A stretch of 64,000 bases of DNA from positions 57,878,673 to 57,942,672 of the forward strand of contig NC_080426.1 in NCBI RefSeq assembly GCF_029873635.1, written 5' to 3'. Below are positions 25,163 to 37,200 of the stretch, piece after piece. The notes beneath the pieces were generated by a model, which saw only the letters and a list, made by a program, of their open reading frames with translations, did no database searches and had not been told where the DNA came from. How positions within the stretch are numbered: the stretch's first letter is position 1; each line of letters begins with the position of its first letter. Origin of the DNA: Malania oleifera (taxonomy: Eukaryota > Streptophyta > Magnoliopsida > Santalales > Ximeniaceae). Position numbers and translations under genes: made by a program.

Positions 25163-25460
25163 GTTAATATTACCTTTTTTGAAGGATTTTATTTGAGAAA
25201 AAGAAAAAGAAAGGAAAATGAGGACACTTATGATGCTGCGAGATTCGTCACGTGTCAACTTCTCACTTATTGGCCATTTAAATCTCGCAGTTTGGTGCTG
25301 CGAGATTTGCTTTGCCACGCGTCAGTTTCTCATTCGCTTGGTCTTTAAAATTTGCAGCACCAAACTGAAAGATTACGTGAGCATTAGTTTGGGAAATTTT
25401 TTCTTAGTAAGGGTATTATTTAATATTTTATTTTTTTTTAATAATAAAAGGGGAAAAAGC
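23861..25460. mobile_element. Foldback element with long inverted arms
   Basis: The left arm, about 23861-24305, matches the reverse complement of the right arm, about 24955-25460, over most of its length. Examples: TATTATTAAAAAAAAATAAA at 23875 against its complement near 25425; GAAGCTGACACGTGACAAAT (23991) against its complement near 25250; AATCGAATAAACGCTC (24262) against its complement near 24990. Both arms carry an (AT)n run at matching places (24112-24142, 25121-25160). The spacer (24306-24954) has no coding frame but holds a GGGGTGAGCATAATTCGG block typical of small plant transposon ends. No transposase is visible, so it is non-autonomous. Target duplications are not clear. Confidence 0.75.
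25280..25308. repeat. Perfect 11-bp inverted repeat in the foldback arm
   Basis: AAATCTCGCAG, seven bases, then CTGCGAGATTT. The left arm has a decayed version (AATCTCGCAA...TTGCGAAATTT, 23948-23972). CTGCGAGATT also recurs at 25236-25245. Confidence 0.85.
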
Positions 25461-26409
25461 TAAGGGAGTCGAGTTGACCGCCGAAACAGGATACCCTGCA
25501 CGTACAGCCGGTCCAGTACTACTACCTCTCACCTTAAAATATCACACAATTAAATTATTCATCGGTCACTGCATGGCCAGGAGGTTTGGTGAGCACGTTT
25601 CCTGCCGCCTTCTTCTTTAAAAAATATATATTATTCCTTTCTCTTCTCATCCGGATCTCTTTCTCACACTCTTATTATATATATGGCCATGGAGGTGTTC
25701 AGAACCTCATTAATAAAATCAGAGATGCAGAGTATAATACTAATAAACTATTTCAGGGCATGTTTGGACAACCTGTGGCTCGCTCTGAACACCAAAAAAT
25801 AAATAAATAAACTTTGAAGAGGCTAATTAATTCCATCATCTGGGACGTTGCCACATAACTCTGTCATTGACAGTAGTTTAAAATTCTTTGAATTTAAATT
25901 TTTATTTATTTTAAATTAAATATAATATAAAATTATATTAAATTCTGTTTTGAAAGTTTAAATTTCACTTATGCAGAATGGTACAAGTTTAATTAGAACC
26001 TAGTATAATTTTATAAGACTTCATCTAAATCATCCCAAATTCAAATTCAAGAATTGAATTTTAGCCCAATCTCTATTTGCTGTGCTCCAACTCTTTTTCT
26101 TTTTTTTTTTTTTTTTTGTCAATTTATATTTAGTTATTTATATTAAATTGAGGACAAGAATGAGCTGAAAAATCAAGCCATATTTAGTAGTCAATTAGTA
26201 AACAAAAAAGATGCGTCAAGTTTGGTTGACAAAATATGAGAATTAAGAAAAATAAAAATTAAATGAAAAACATGAATAGAAAGTGATATTTACCTAATTC
26301 TATTCTATTTCTAATTGCTTAGCAATAATAATTTCATTTGAACCCGAATATGATTATGTCGTCGTATCCATGCATGCGTGTCCAAAAGAAGACTAAGAAA
26401 AACGCATAC

Positions 26410-26446
<37 letters not shown>

Positions 26447-27005
26447 GAGAGAGAGATGAAGGGATGATACTCTAAAGAGGAAGAGTACCTTAGTAGGCAT
26501 GGGATGTTACAGGACCAGGCTAGGCTACGACAAACTGAGTTAACCTTCAACATATTTTTTCTTAATAAAAGGAGTTTCAAATTGAGTTTGAGTTTCACTC
26601 ATTCATTAAATTGATTATATTCGATCTTATTCGTGTTCGTCTTATTAATGAGACGAGTCAAGTTTAATTTTTTTCATTTGCAACTCTTAATGTAATATTT
26701 TTATATTGTTTGTCTATTGCATTCTGAAAAGAATTTAAAAGATAAATAAAAATATTAATTTGTGATAACTTAAGAAAATATATTTTTTAATTATATCAAA
26801 TAAATGCGAGCTTACATTTGAGCCTTTAAATGAGTCCACAGGAGCTTTGCTGCCCTCTATTCATAATAATAATGAGGAAAAGAAAACTACACAAATTCAT
26901 TGACAACTACACTGCAATTCATCCAGACATGGCACCGTCTGTAGTTACAGGTATAGTTGTGCATTGTATTCATCTCTATTCTCCTCGACTCAATTCTCAA
27001 ATTTC
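25461..27005. other. 3' flank of the host gene, non-coding
   Basis: AT-rich sequence with no supported gene, including whatever 3' UTR the minus-strand gene uses. A (GA)n run lies at 26414-26456 and a poly-T run at about 26099-26117. A short open frame at 25586-25810 has no recognisable features. Confidence 0.5.
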
Positions 27006-27837
27006 CTAGCTGTTACAGTATCTGGATATGTGGCCCCTTTTGCCACAAGTATAGCAGACTATGGCCTTGCTATCCTTCTCCAACTCCCGCTTATTCCCAG
27101 GCATGACTGGCTGCATTGGGTTTCTCATCTTTGGTACAATTTTTCTAGCTGGATGAACATGAGCACTCGTAGTAGGCTCCCCGCTCCTGTCTTTGTTGCG
27201 AGCCTCTTCCTCAGCCCTTAAGCATTCCATCAACATCCAAAAAGGGAGATACTCTTCACCTGTCAATCTCAAACGACAATCCTTCCAAGATGGGGGGAGC
27301 TTGGAGATGATGACGCTAACATGAAAATTCTCCTCAATGGACATTCCAGCAGCGACAATCGAATCAGCAATCTTATTAAATTCTTGAACTTGCTCGAGAA
27401 TCGAGTCTCCATCAACCATCTGAAATTCAATGTACTTTTTAACTTGTGATCTCTTTGTTTCATGCTCTGAAAAATAAACCAACTTTAGCTCTTCCCAGAG
27501 CTCCTTGGCACTCATAGTTTTCTGTGAGTACTGATCATAAAGATCATCAGAAAGGGAGTTCAAAATGATGTGATGACAAATGTAGTCATCATCAACCCAC
27601 CTTTGTACAGGAGCCTTGGCCTGAGCAATTTCCTCATTACTTGCTCCTGGGCTTAGATTACTGCTTGGGCACGAATCGGTTAGAACATATGCAATCTTCA
27701 ATTGATTTAGGAAGCTTTCCATCTGCTGCGCCCAACACTGATAATTCTTCACATCTAGACGAGTGGTCTTGATACGAACAAGTCCAAGAGAAGTAGAGTC
27801 AATCAATGAATTTGGCATATCATCATTTTGGTTTCCC
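27006..27837 (-). CDS. Exon 4: domesticated Gag (UBN2) domain and CCHC zinc knuckle
   Basis: An open frame with no stop from at least 27998 to the TAG at 27006-27008. It contains LDVKNYQCWAQQMESFLNQL, RWVDDDYICHHIILNSLSDD, SAKELWEELKLVY and SKLPPSWKDCRLRLTGEEYL, all hallmarks of copia-type Gag (UBN2). It ends with CYTCGKRGHISRYC two residues before the stop. There is no protease or pol downstream and no LTR nearby. The acceptor is inferred: AGTTCAG|GGGAAAC (start 27837) or CGTAG|ATGTGAG (start 27849) both keep frame with exon 3. Both have weak pyrimidine tracts, so the exact join is uncertain. Confidence 0.82.
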
Positions 27838-30800
27838 CTGAACTCACATCTACGTACATTGATTAGATGGTCCAAAGCAGTAGATGGACAAGCTAAATTG
27901 GGTGCTAGAATTAAAGTCACACCATGGTGGTGTTGCAGAGGTGATATTTGGATTAATATGTGAAAGTGAAACACGCCCACTAACTTGGATTTACAGCACT
28001 AAGAAATTCTCCATTTCAGCCCAACAAAAGTTTTCTATTTTGGTGGCAGTATATGAAGAAACCTGGATTGAAAAGATTCCATATGTCAACACTGAACTCA
28101 CCTTGTTCTTGTTTCAATTTTCATAATTGCTGCTTCAATTGCTGGGACACTCTTCCTAAAAGCTAACCATTGTTCAGCTGTCAAACTAATGCCTAGGAGC
28201 ATAGTAATAGAAGTAATTAGCACCGTAATACATTATGCATGATGAAAAAGAATTCATGGCAGAGCATAGTAATAGAAGTAATTAGCACCATAATACATTA
28301 TGCATGATGAAAAAGAATTCATGGCAATAAAAAATCAACCACCTACCATGATTCACAAAGGAAGCAGGGAGCAAGCAAAGTAGTAACAGAGGTTGAAAAC
28401 AAATTTGAACCTTACGCACAGAGATAACAACATGATTAATAGATAAAAGTGGACCAAGGGGTTGAAGACAATGAAAGAAATACACTGTCCCCATGTTTGG
28501 AGAGACCTTGGATTGAATTTGCATTGGATTTGGATAAAATATAATATAAAATTGTATTAAAATTTGTCCAAATCCACCCAAATCCAAATCCAAGGTACAA
28601 AATCTATGCTCCCAAACGCAGCATGTGTGTGTGGGTTCTTTCATTATTTTTTATTTTGGGGGGAGTGAGAGAGAGAGGATATTTTTCTTTTTGCCTACAG
28701 ATATTTAATATCAAACAATCAATATACTACATTGCAGACAGGTCCACAAAATAATTACAAGAACCAGATATCCGATGCAACATATAAATGCACTATCTCA
28801 GTACATTGCAGACAAGTCCACAAAATAATTACAAGAACCAGATATCCAATGCAACATATAAATGCACTATCTCAGTTGAAAGGGATCCTGACCATTTTTT
28901 GTCTCTTGGATGGACAAGGTAAAAAATGGCAGCACCTCTTTAGAACTAGAATAATCCAAGAAGGCAGGGCCATCAAGAAACTGAAAAGTAAAGGGAAAGA
29001 ATATACTCAAATGATTCATGTAATCAATCCCTGAAGTAACCATACACTGAATCTTGCTATTGAATTTGTATCTATTATCGGACTGAAAGTAAATCTTGCA
29101 TTAAAAATATCATTGCAAGTTTATCTCTTTCTACACTTTATGACGAATGGGCTAAAGTAAGGGAAAATAAATAAGAAAGATCATTGAAATAAAACTTTAT
29201 CGATCAAGCAGTATAGATACTCAGCCCCACAGGATCTTTACTTGCCCCAGAAGGTACAATATACCTAAGTCCTTCCAATGACTGACTAAAATAATGATAG
29301 ATTAAATGCTGCTTAAAGGAGACAGCACCAACGCCTCACCCCATCTCTCTCTCTCCCTACCTCCCTCTCAAGGAATGCAAAATATAGAAACCAAACATTC
29401 TAACTTAATAATAGTGGGTACTTAAATTTAAGACCACAATTACAGAACTAATTCCAAGCAGCCAGTTGGAAGGTTTTCCAATCTTGAATGCCTAAGAAGT
29501 CCAGAAGGATAGCTGATGTGGGACCCTAAGTCCTCACCAAATAAGGGAATAAATCCCAACAATCAATTCATTCATATTATTCAATTCCTAATCATATATA
29601 TCTATAGGCCAAACATGTCTGATAACCCATAAAACAAAATTAGGAATCCTAATTGTCGCAACTCCCGATGAAAGGTCTGAAATGGTGTGGAATAATAATA
29701 TTGAAAGTTCGATGGAGTCGCCACTAACCTATTATTCACCTAGGTGCAGTTAGTTCACCTAATTACTACTCGTTGATTGATCACTAGACTAAAACTAAGT
29801 CCAAGAAACTAGTACTCTCGGTCTACATTTACTAGAATTGGGATCAAGAGTTCAATTATGCAAAGAGAAGATACTAGCACCTCCTACACACCCGTTTTAC
29901 GAACGATACCTAATTAATCATGAATTATCCCTAACCTGAATCTAATGGTCTTTTAATTAACTACTTTTACAAAATAAATAAATACTAAAATTTTAAAAAT
30001 AAAATGTGAAATAAGGTGTGATTTAAGAATGTCTAATAAGATCTCCAAATGAGGGATCTTATTAGATAACCCCCCCCCCCCCCTTCAGAACTAATATGGG
30101 TGAGATCTAAAATATATCTTTACCCTTTGTTTAATCATTCGGATACACACACACAAAAATAGAATATATACAGATCATAATTAAATAAATTCATTGAATT
30201 TGATCAAAAAGAGTCCTTGAAACATTCCCATATTTTTCCAAAATTTTTTAGAATTTTCTTAAATTTTCCAACATTTTTAGGTAGTTTTTTGGGATTTTTT
30301 TAAAAAAAATTAATTCATTTTTTATATTTTTATTTTTCTATTTTTTTTATCCAAGTCAAAATAACTCAAATAATTTTGTTTATTTTTTCTGATTTTTTAA
30401 TATTTTTTCTTGATTTTTCCTGATTTGTTTACTATTTTTTCCAATTTTTAAAAATTAAAAATTTATTTTAAAAATTAAACAAATAAACCAGCGGTTCAGG
30501 ACAGGTCAAACCGGTTCAACTGATTTGAACTAGGTCAAACTGAGTTGACCGGTTGGGTCAAGGTGGTTGACCACATGTCAATTTTTTATTTTTATTTTTT
30601 TTTTTGAATTCTCAGCAACAAGGTGACATCAACATGATGTCATCCGCCATGTGGCAGAACATGGTTCATTCAAGGAATTTGACGCGAATCTCGAACGTGA
30701 CAGCAATCCGGACGTCTAAAGAAAACACACATTGGACGATCAGGATTGCGCCACGTCGCTTTCCTAATATACAGCCCTGGTTGTACACTTGTACCACGTG

Positions 30801-31222
30801 TCGTCGTCCATACAGTGACATGTGTCCCACTTGTATTTATATAAAAACTCTTTTTTTCTCTCTTTTCTTTTCTTCCTTCGCTCTCTCTCTTCCCTTTCTC
30901 CCCGAATCTCTCTCTCTTTCCTCTCTTTTTCTCTCTGTTTTCTGTCTCTCACTTTTTCACTTGTTTTCTGTTTTCTTCCGTTCTTTTCTTGATCTCTCTC
31001 TCTCTCTCTCTCTTAGCCCACTCGTCTCTCTTAATATCTGTGTCGTCTCTCTTAGCCTCTGTGTTTATCTCTCAACTGCTGGCCTGCATGGATGTCGTCT
31101 CCTCCGATGGTCCCTGCCACGCACAACGGAGCTAGGGTAAGACACCACCTCTTTTGATTTTTGTTCTCTCTTTCTCTCTTCTTCTCAGATCTCTCTTTCT
31201 CTTAATCTCATTCTCTCTCAAA

Positions 31223-31268
<46 letters not shown>

Positions 31269-34200
31269 TGCAGATACTCGAATGAAGTTCAGTGGCAGAG
31301 AGTTTCATGCTCTTTGCCAATCGATCCTAGTTTCCCAAGCACAGACCCGAACCCTAAGGTAAATCCCCTTCCTCCCTGTTTCTTATTTTCCTTTTTTTGC
31401 TTCAGTTTGATAAATTTCTCGGGTATTCTACCAAATAGGTTTAGGAGGGGCTTGAGCTAGGTTAAGCTTACTAGGGTTAGGTTTGGTGAAGGTGTTGATT
31501 GGGTTGAAACAGGTGTTTAATTAGGCTTGAGGGTTTGGGCTTAAGTAAATTGGGTGGATTGGGCCTCGGATAAGGGTAGGTTTAGGATCAAGCCTAGGCA
31601 AGTTGAGCTTTGGTTTTTGGGCCCAAGCTGGTTGGGGCTGATTTTGGGTATGGTTTCAGGTTTCATAATGGGTTTGGGGACTTGGGCTCAGGCTAGCCCA
31701 ATTGGGCTGTGAGCATATGGAGTCTAGGATTTGGGTGAGCTTGTTTAGCTATAGGGATTTTGGGCTAAGCCCAGGTTGAGTGTTTAGGGTAGTTTTAGAA
31801 TTGGACTGGTTCAGCTAGGCTTTGGGTTGAGTTTAGTTAGGTTAAGCTAAATGGGCTTTGGGCTAAGCTAAGTTAGGTTTGGGTTGAATGGTTGGTATAG
31901 GCTGTTGGGTTGGGTTCAAAGGTCAATGGAGCTAGGTCAAAGTTGGACCTAGGTCTTGGGTCTTCGGGTCAGCTAAATAGGATTCGGGTCAATTCGGCCC
32001 AAATCCAGGTTGGATCTAGGGCATTCAAATCCAGGGTTATTGGATTTGGATATGGGTATGGACATTCAATTCAAATGTTCGGGTTTTGTTTGGAACATTC
32101 CAAGAAATTTTCTAGATTACTTGATTCCAAATTTGTTCAAACCTAAACTCAAATTACAAAATTTTAAGTTTAACATTCAACATGCCAGAAACTTAAACAA
32201 GACTAATATAGAATTTAAAGATACCAACCTCTGTTCCTGAATTCTACAATCTGCAACTTTCTTTCCTTTACCCGAGCCTTCTCGAACTCTTCCATTGCTA
32301 CTTCTTCACTATTTCCACAATTCAAGCCTCTGAATTTTTTTCTTCTTCTCAACTCCAAATCTTCAAACTTCTCTTCTTACACCTCACAATTTTTCCTCAA
32401 AAAGAAACTTTCAATGAACAACTTACTCTTTGTACCTCAATCCCTATGTGTGTCCTCCTTCTGAAGCTCACTATTTATAGGCTTGATGGATCCAATTCAA
32501 TCAATTCTGACAGCCTTTAATCAATCCAATTTAAATTGATAGCTCAAATTATGCTTGCATTAAACTCGCATTTTACCCACATATTAATTGTGCAATCCCA
32601 AATGTCTAATTCCTTTTCCTTTTTGTGCTTGCAGATTTGAAGCTAAAGATGCTAGCCTGCCATTTTTTAATTTCATTTTTTCCTTTTCTATTTTTTTTAA
32701 ATTTCAATGTAAAAACTTCATTTTCCTTATATTTTTTTTTTCCCTGTATTTTCTCACTTTATTGTATTAATAAATTTTACCCAATTTTGTGTTATATAAG
32801 CCCCAGACCAAATGAGGTGTCTACAGCTGCCCCTTTTATAGGTTTGATACTTAGGATGACAAAAAGACCTGTCTCTTGGCATCCTACACTAAGAAATCTA
32901 TAAAGACAAGCCACAAATTTTAGACCTAATTTTATATAACAAAAGAAAATATATGGATTTACAAAGATGCATGAAATCTAGGTCAACTCAACATGCTTAC
33001 AGAGTAAGGTGTAAATTGTCTTAATTTATGAAAAGATCACTATCACGGGTTTGGAAACAATGCCACATACCACTAAGGTAGATAAATCATAACAATTTTG
33101 AAAACGACTGCTCAAATTTGGGAACTAATGTCACATGCCTCTAAGACAGTCGAAACAACTTGGAAGTGACAACTCAAATTTGGGAACTACCGCCACAGGC
33201 CTCTGAGATAGCCAAAACAATTTAGAAGTGACTACTCGGATTTGGGAACCAATGTCACATGTCTTTGCAATAGCCAAAACAATTTGGAAGCGACTACTCG
33301 GATTTGGGATGTAATGTGGTAGCAGCTGGAGCCTATTGGTCTAAGCTTGCTAGGATGTAATGTGGTAGTGAGCAGTTGGGCTTTAGGGTGGTGTAAGGAT
33401 CTGGACTTAGGAATAGGATACTGGTTAGAGGGGCGTGGGTTAGGGATAAGGTTCTAGGTTGAGGGTTCAACTATTTGAGTCAAGAGGCCTCAGGATATAG
33501 CTAGGGTCTTATTTAAGGGATCATTTGTACTTTGTGACGGCTTTTGAAAAAGTACTTTTCTGAAAAAAGGGCACTAATCTAGAAAAATACTAATAATGAG
33601 TACTGAATTGGAAAAAAGTTGAAGTCATAAGGGCTATTTGGTTGTATATTAAGTGTTGATTATGAGTATTGTTTGAATACTAGCTTCTACTATAAATATT
33701 GCGTGAATACACATATTTATCATGAGATAATGTTATTATATTTCAAGATATAACTAATATATTATAATGCATAAAAATTAATATATAATTATTAAATTAT
33801 GCCAACATTTTTAATTAATATTTGCCATTTTATATTTATATTTAAACAAATTAATTAATATTTATATTAATTAGCATTTTGGACAAAAGAAACCTAAGGT
33901 TTCGCAAAAAGGCAAAGACCTCCCTGAGGTTTCAAATATCCCACAGACCTTCCTGAATGTTTGATTTTTGGGACACTTATATCCTACCAAAAAAAAAACT
34001 TGTTTTTTAGCCAAATATATACAAAGTTTAGTGTCTCTTTGACAAATCTCAAGAGAGGTTTATGAAATTTTTGAAATATCAAGAAAGGTCCTTAAGATTT
34101 TTGAAATCTCAAAGGAAGTCCATGTCTTTTCTCCAAACCTCAGGGGAAGTTAGTGTCTTTTACCCTAACTTTTTTAATTGACATTTTAATTAATTAATAT

Positions 34201-37200
34201 TTCTAATTAACACATTTAATAAAAAATTATATATATTTCTTAATTAAATATTAATTAAAATTTATTAAATTTTCTAATGAATATTTGTAATTAACATTTT
34301 TTAATATTTCATAATTAAAAAATTAACAAATAGTTATTCTATTTAACACTTTTAATTGACCTTTCTAATATTGTCTAAATAAAATCTTAAATAATTACAT
34401 TTTCAATTAAAATTTTAAATATTGTCTAATAAACAAATTATTTAAATTTTTAATTACAATTTTAAAATTAAAATTTTTAATTAATATTTTAAAATTTTTC
34501 TAATTAACAAAATAATTTATATTTATGTTAGTTGAACATTTTTAATTGATATTTTTAACATTTTCTATTAAATAAAACAATATATGATTATTATTTTCTA
34601 ATTTAAAAAAAAATATTAGTATTAATTTATCAGTCTAATAATATTCTTGTAATTTGTCTCTAACTCTTATTGTTTATATTTACAAATTTGCCACCACCTA
34701 TGAATAGTAGCTACTTGTAAATAGTCAGAAATAATCCCTTAATACTCCTAAAAAAGTACTTATTTTTTGCTCCAAAAAAGTGGTTTTGAAAAAGTACTTT
34801 GGGCAATAAGTATTTATTTAGGTGCAAGCCAAACATTACTTTTTTATACAAGTACTTATTGCAGCAAGTACTTATTTTTTAAGTAGTTTCAAACAGGGGC
34901 TAAGTTGGCAAGGTAGTAGGAATGGACGGGATATTAAAGGGTTATGGGGTGAAAACTCTTTAACCCTTTTGCAGTTCCCCTTCCTCAAGAGCAGTCTGGT
35001 TACAGCTGAGGTGCAACTGTAGGGCAAAAAATGTGCAGGGAATGAGGGGAAAACACGGGGGGCTTTGAATGCTATGAAAAGAAGTGTCTTAAGAGGTTGA
35101 CTTCAAGTGGCTTGTGACTGTAGGGATTTGTGCTCAATTTATGGAAGATGCTCGATTTGTGGGAGATTGGCACAGCTGGCAGTGACGGTGAAATTATGAC
35201 CTTGTGGTATAATAGCAGACTGGCCTTGGTTGGGGAGAGGATTCAGTCATGGAACAGCAGGGATAACGATGATTGCAACTATGGCATAATGGTTCTGCAA
35301 TCAGTCCAACCTGCTCTGCTACCAAGTTGATGCAGGACCCTATGTCCTCACCAAGGGAAGAAATCCCAACTATCAATTCAATTCATATTTATTCAACACC
35401 AAAAACTCTCTTACAATTATGTATATTTATAGGCTTAACATGCATAGTAACGAAGAAAATTAAACAAGAAACCTAATAAATCGAAAATACAACTTTCTTA
35501 TATGTGATGAACCCCTAAGATCTATTACCTGGCATGAGCATGAAAAATAAATTTCGCACATCTTCTTGCCTAGCTTGAGCATGAAAAACAAATTTCACCA
35601 CACAGGGAAGTTCATTGGCTGGATGGATTCACCACACAGGGAAGTTCATTGGCTGGATGGATATTGATATAAATAGCGTTCTCCCTACTCGAGATTGTAA
35701 CAAGATCCAGAATGCTTTGCTACAGATGCATTTTCAATATGACTACCTCGGTGGGAATGAATCTAGGGGTGCCTACACTGAGGGCACTCATGTGGCTCAG
35801 GGGTTATTTTACCTTTACTACCTTCACCATCAGCAACTTAAAATTTTCATTAATAATAAAACCATTAAACAGTCGTTGCACCATTGCAGCTTCAAAGCTT
35901 GAAAGGCATCGCACAGAGGACTGGAGGACTAAGGTGAAGTCTTACAAAAAGTATTGAAGCAAGAGAATGTAGTTCCACAAGCGTAAAGAACTAATGCAAT
36001 TTCTTTTATATAATCAAAAAAGTAACTCAGTAATGACTACTCTTATTCAAACTTTCAGTTTACCAAGTAATAGAATTCATGAATTGTAATGAAATCATCA
36101 AGTACACCAAACCAAAATACCATAAGGCCCAATGTGGTTGATAAAAGAAGACATCAGCTATTTCTTATCAGCAAAAAAAGATGCATACACTTACACAAGC
36201 AAAGGATACAAAAAGGATATATGAAAGAAAAAAAAAAAGGGAAACAGAAAGAGGAGAGGCAAGTAGATAAAGGAAAGGTACAGGTGAGGCAGAGATCATA
36301 TAGTTACCCTTCGGAGAAGGAACATGCTTTCCATCTTTTTCATGGTATTCCCCAATCCACACCATTTTTCTCCCCTTGAAGTCTCGGATGACCACACTTC
36401 TCTTGTTCGATAGCTACAGCAGAACATAGCAATACTCAAGCAACAAAACATCATTATAGAAATGAAGATAAAGCTAGAATTCTCATAATAAATTTAGCAC
36501 GAATTGCGTCTTTCTCTAAGCATACAAGTCATTTGTCAAGTCAGCATAGTTTAAACAAGTTTAAAATGTTCTACTAGCTGATAACCTTCATGTGATTTTG
36601 CTACTAACCTAACGCAAGAGCAATATAGCTACACCTGCATGAAAGTGTCAGTTACAATCCTCTCATTAACTGGTGTAGGCACCAGAACACAAACGGCAGG
36701 CATTGCGGCCACCTGAACATCCACAAGGGAGTGATTTAGGGAGCACACTCAATATTTGGTACCCATTTCCAAGGGATAACATGTAGCTTATTGGTTATTA
36801 AATTACTTGAATGGCTTCTTTATATAAATTAGACATGTAGGAACAAAAGTATTCAGCTAACTTGCGTGAGGATCAAATAAATATAACTCCCATAAATGGA
36901 GCCTAAATGTGAAAATTGTTTCTAATTCTGAACTTAAAAAATAATAATAAATACATTTATTTATTAAAAAAAAAAAAAAACTGTTGAAGCAGATGGAGTC
37001 TTCATGAAGTGTTGTTCCCTCTTAATCCCGAAATTTTGGTTTGTAGCAAGTGATATGACGAATTGAACAAAAATTTATAAAAAACCATGATGAAAGAAAA
37101 ACATTGAAAAACTTTTAGCATGTCTATTCAATTAACATTGGTTATATTTGCTTTAGCACAATTTTATCTTTTCAAGGAAGATACCTTCAGCTTTGAAGAG

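Larger units (their letters stand above)
29514..35480 (-). mobile_element. Candidate minus-strand LTR element in intron 2, broken up
   Basis: Two similar LTR starts, TGATGTGGGACCCTAAGTCC (29514) and TGATGCAGGACCCTATGTCC (35328), share CAATTCA and TATATTTATAGGC blocks downstream. Directly left of the second is GCTCTGCTACCAAG (35313-35326), which on the minus strand reads as a primer-binding site with one mismatch (TTGGTAGCAGAGC). This suggests a short copia-like element in minus orientation whose inner part was split by the 29654-32825 LTR. The outer ends of its LTRs are not defined. Confidence 0.5.

Noticed and set aside
27838..27998. Gag frame starting at 27980 as a separate gene
   Set aside because: The codon at 27980 is GTG, there is no ATG context or promoter, and the sequence before about 27850 is not Gag-like; splicing from exon 3 explains the frame better.
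30604..31140. 178-codon plus-strand open frame
   Set aside because: Most of it is translated CT repeat (Ser/Leu/Phe runs) in an LTR; no domain, and the opposite strand has a mirror Arg/Glu frame.
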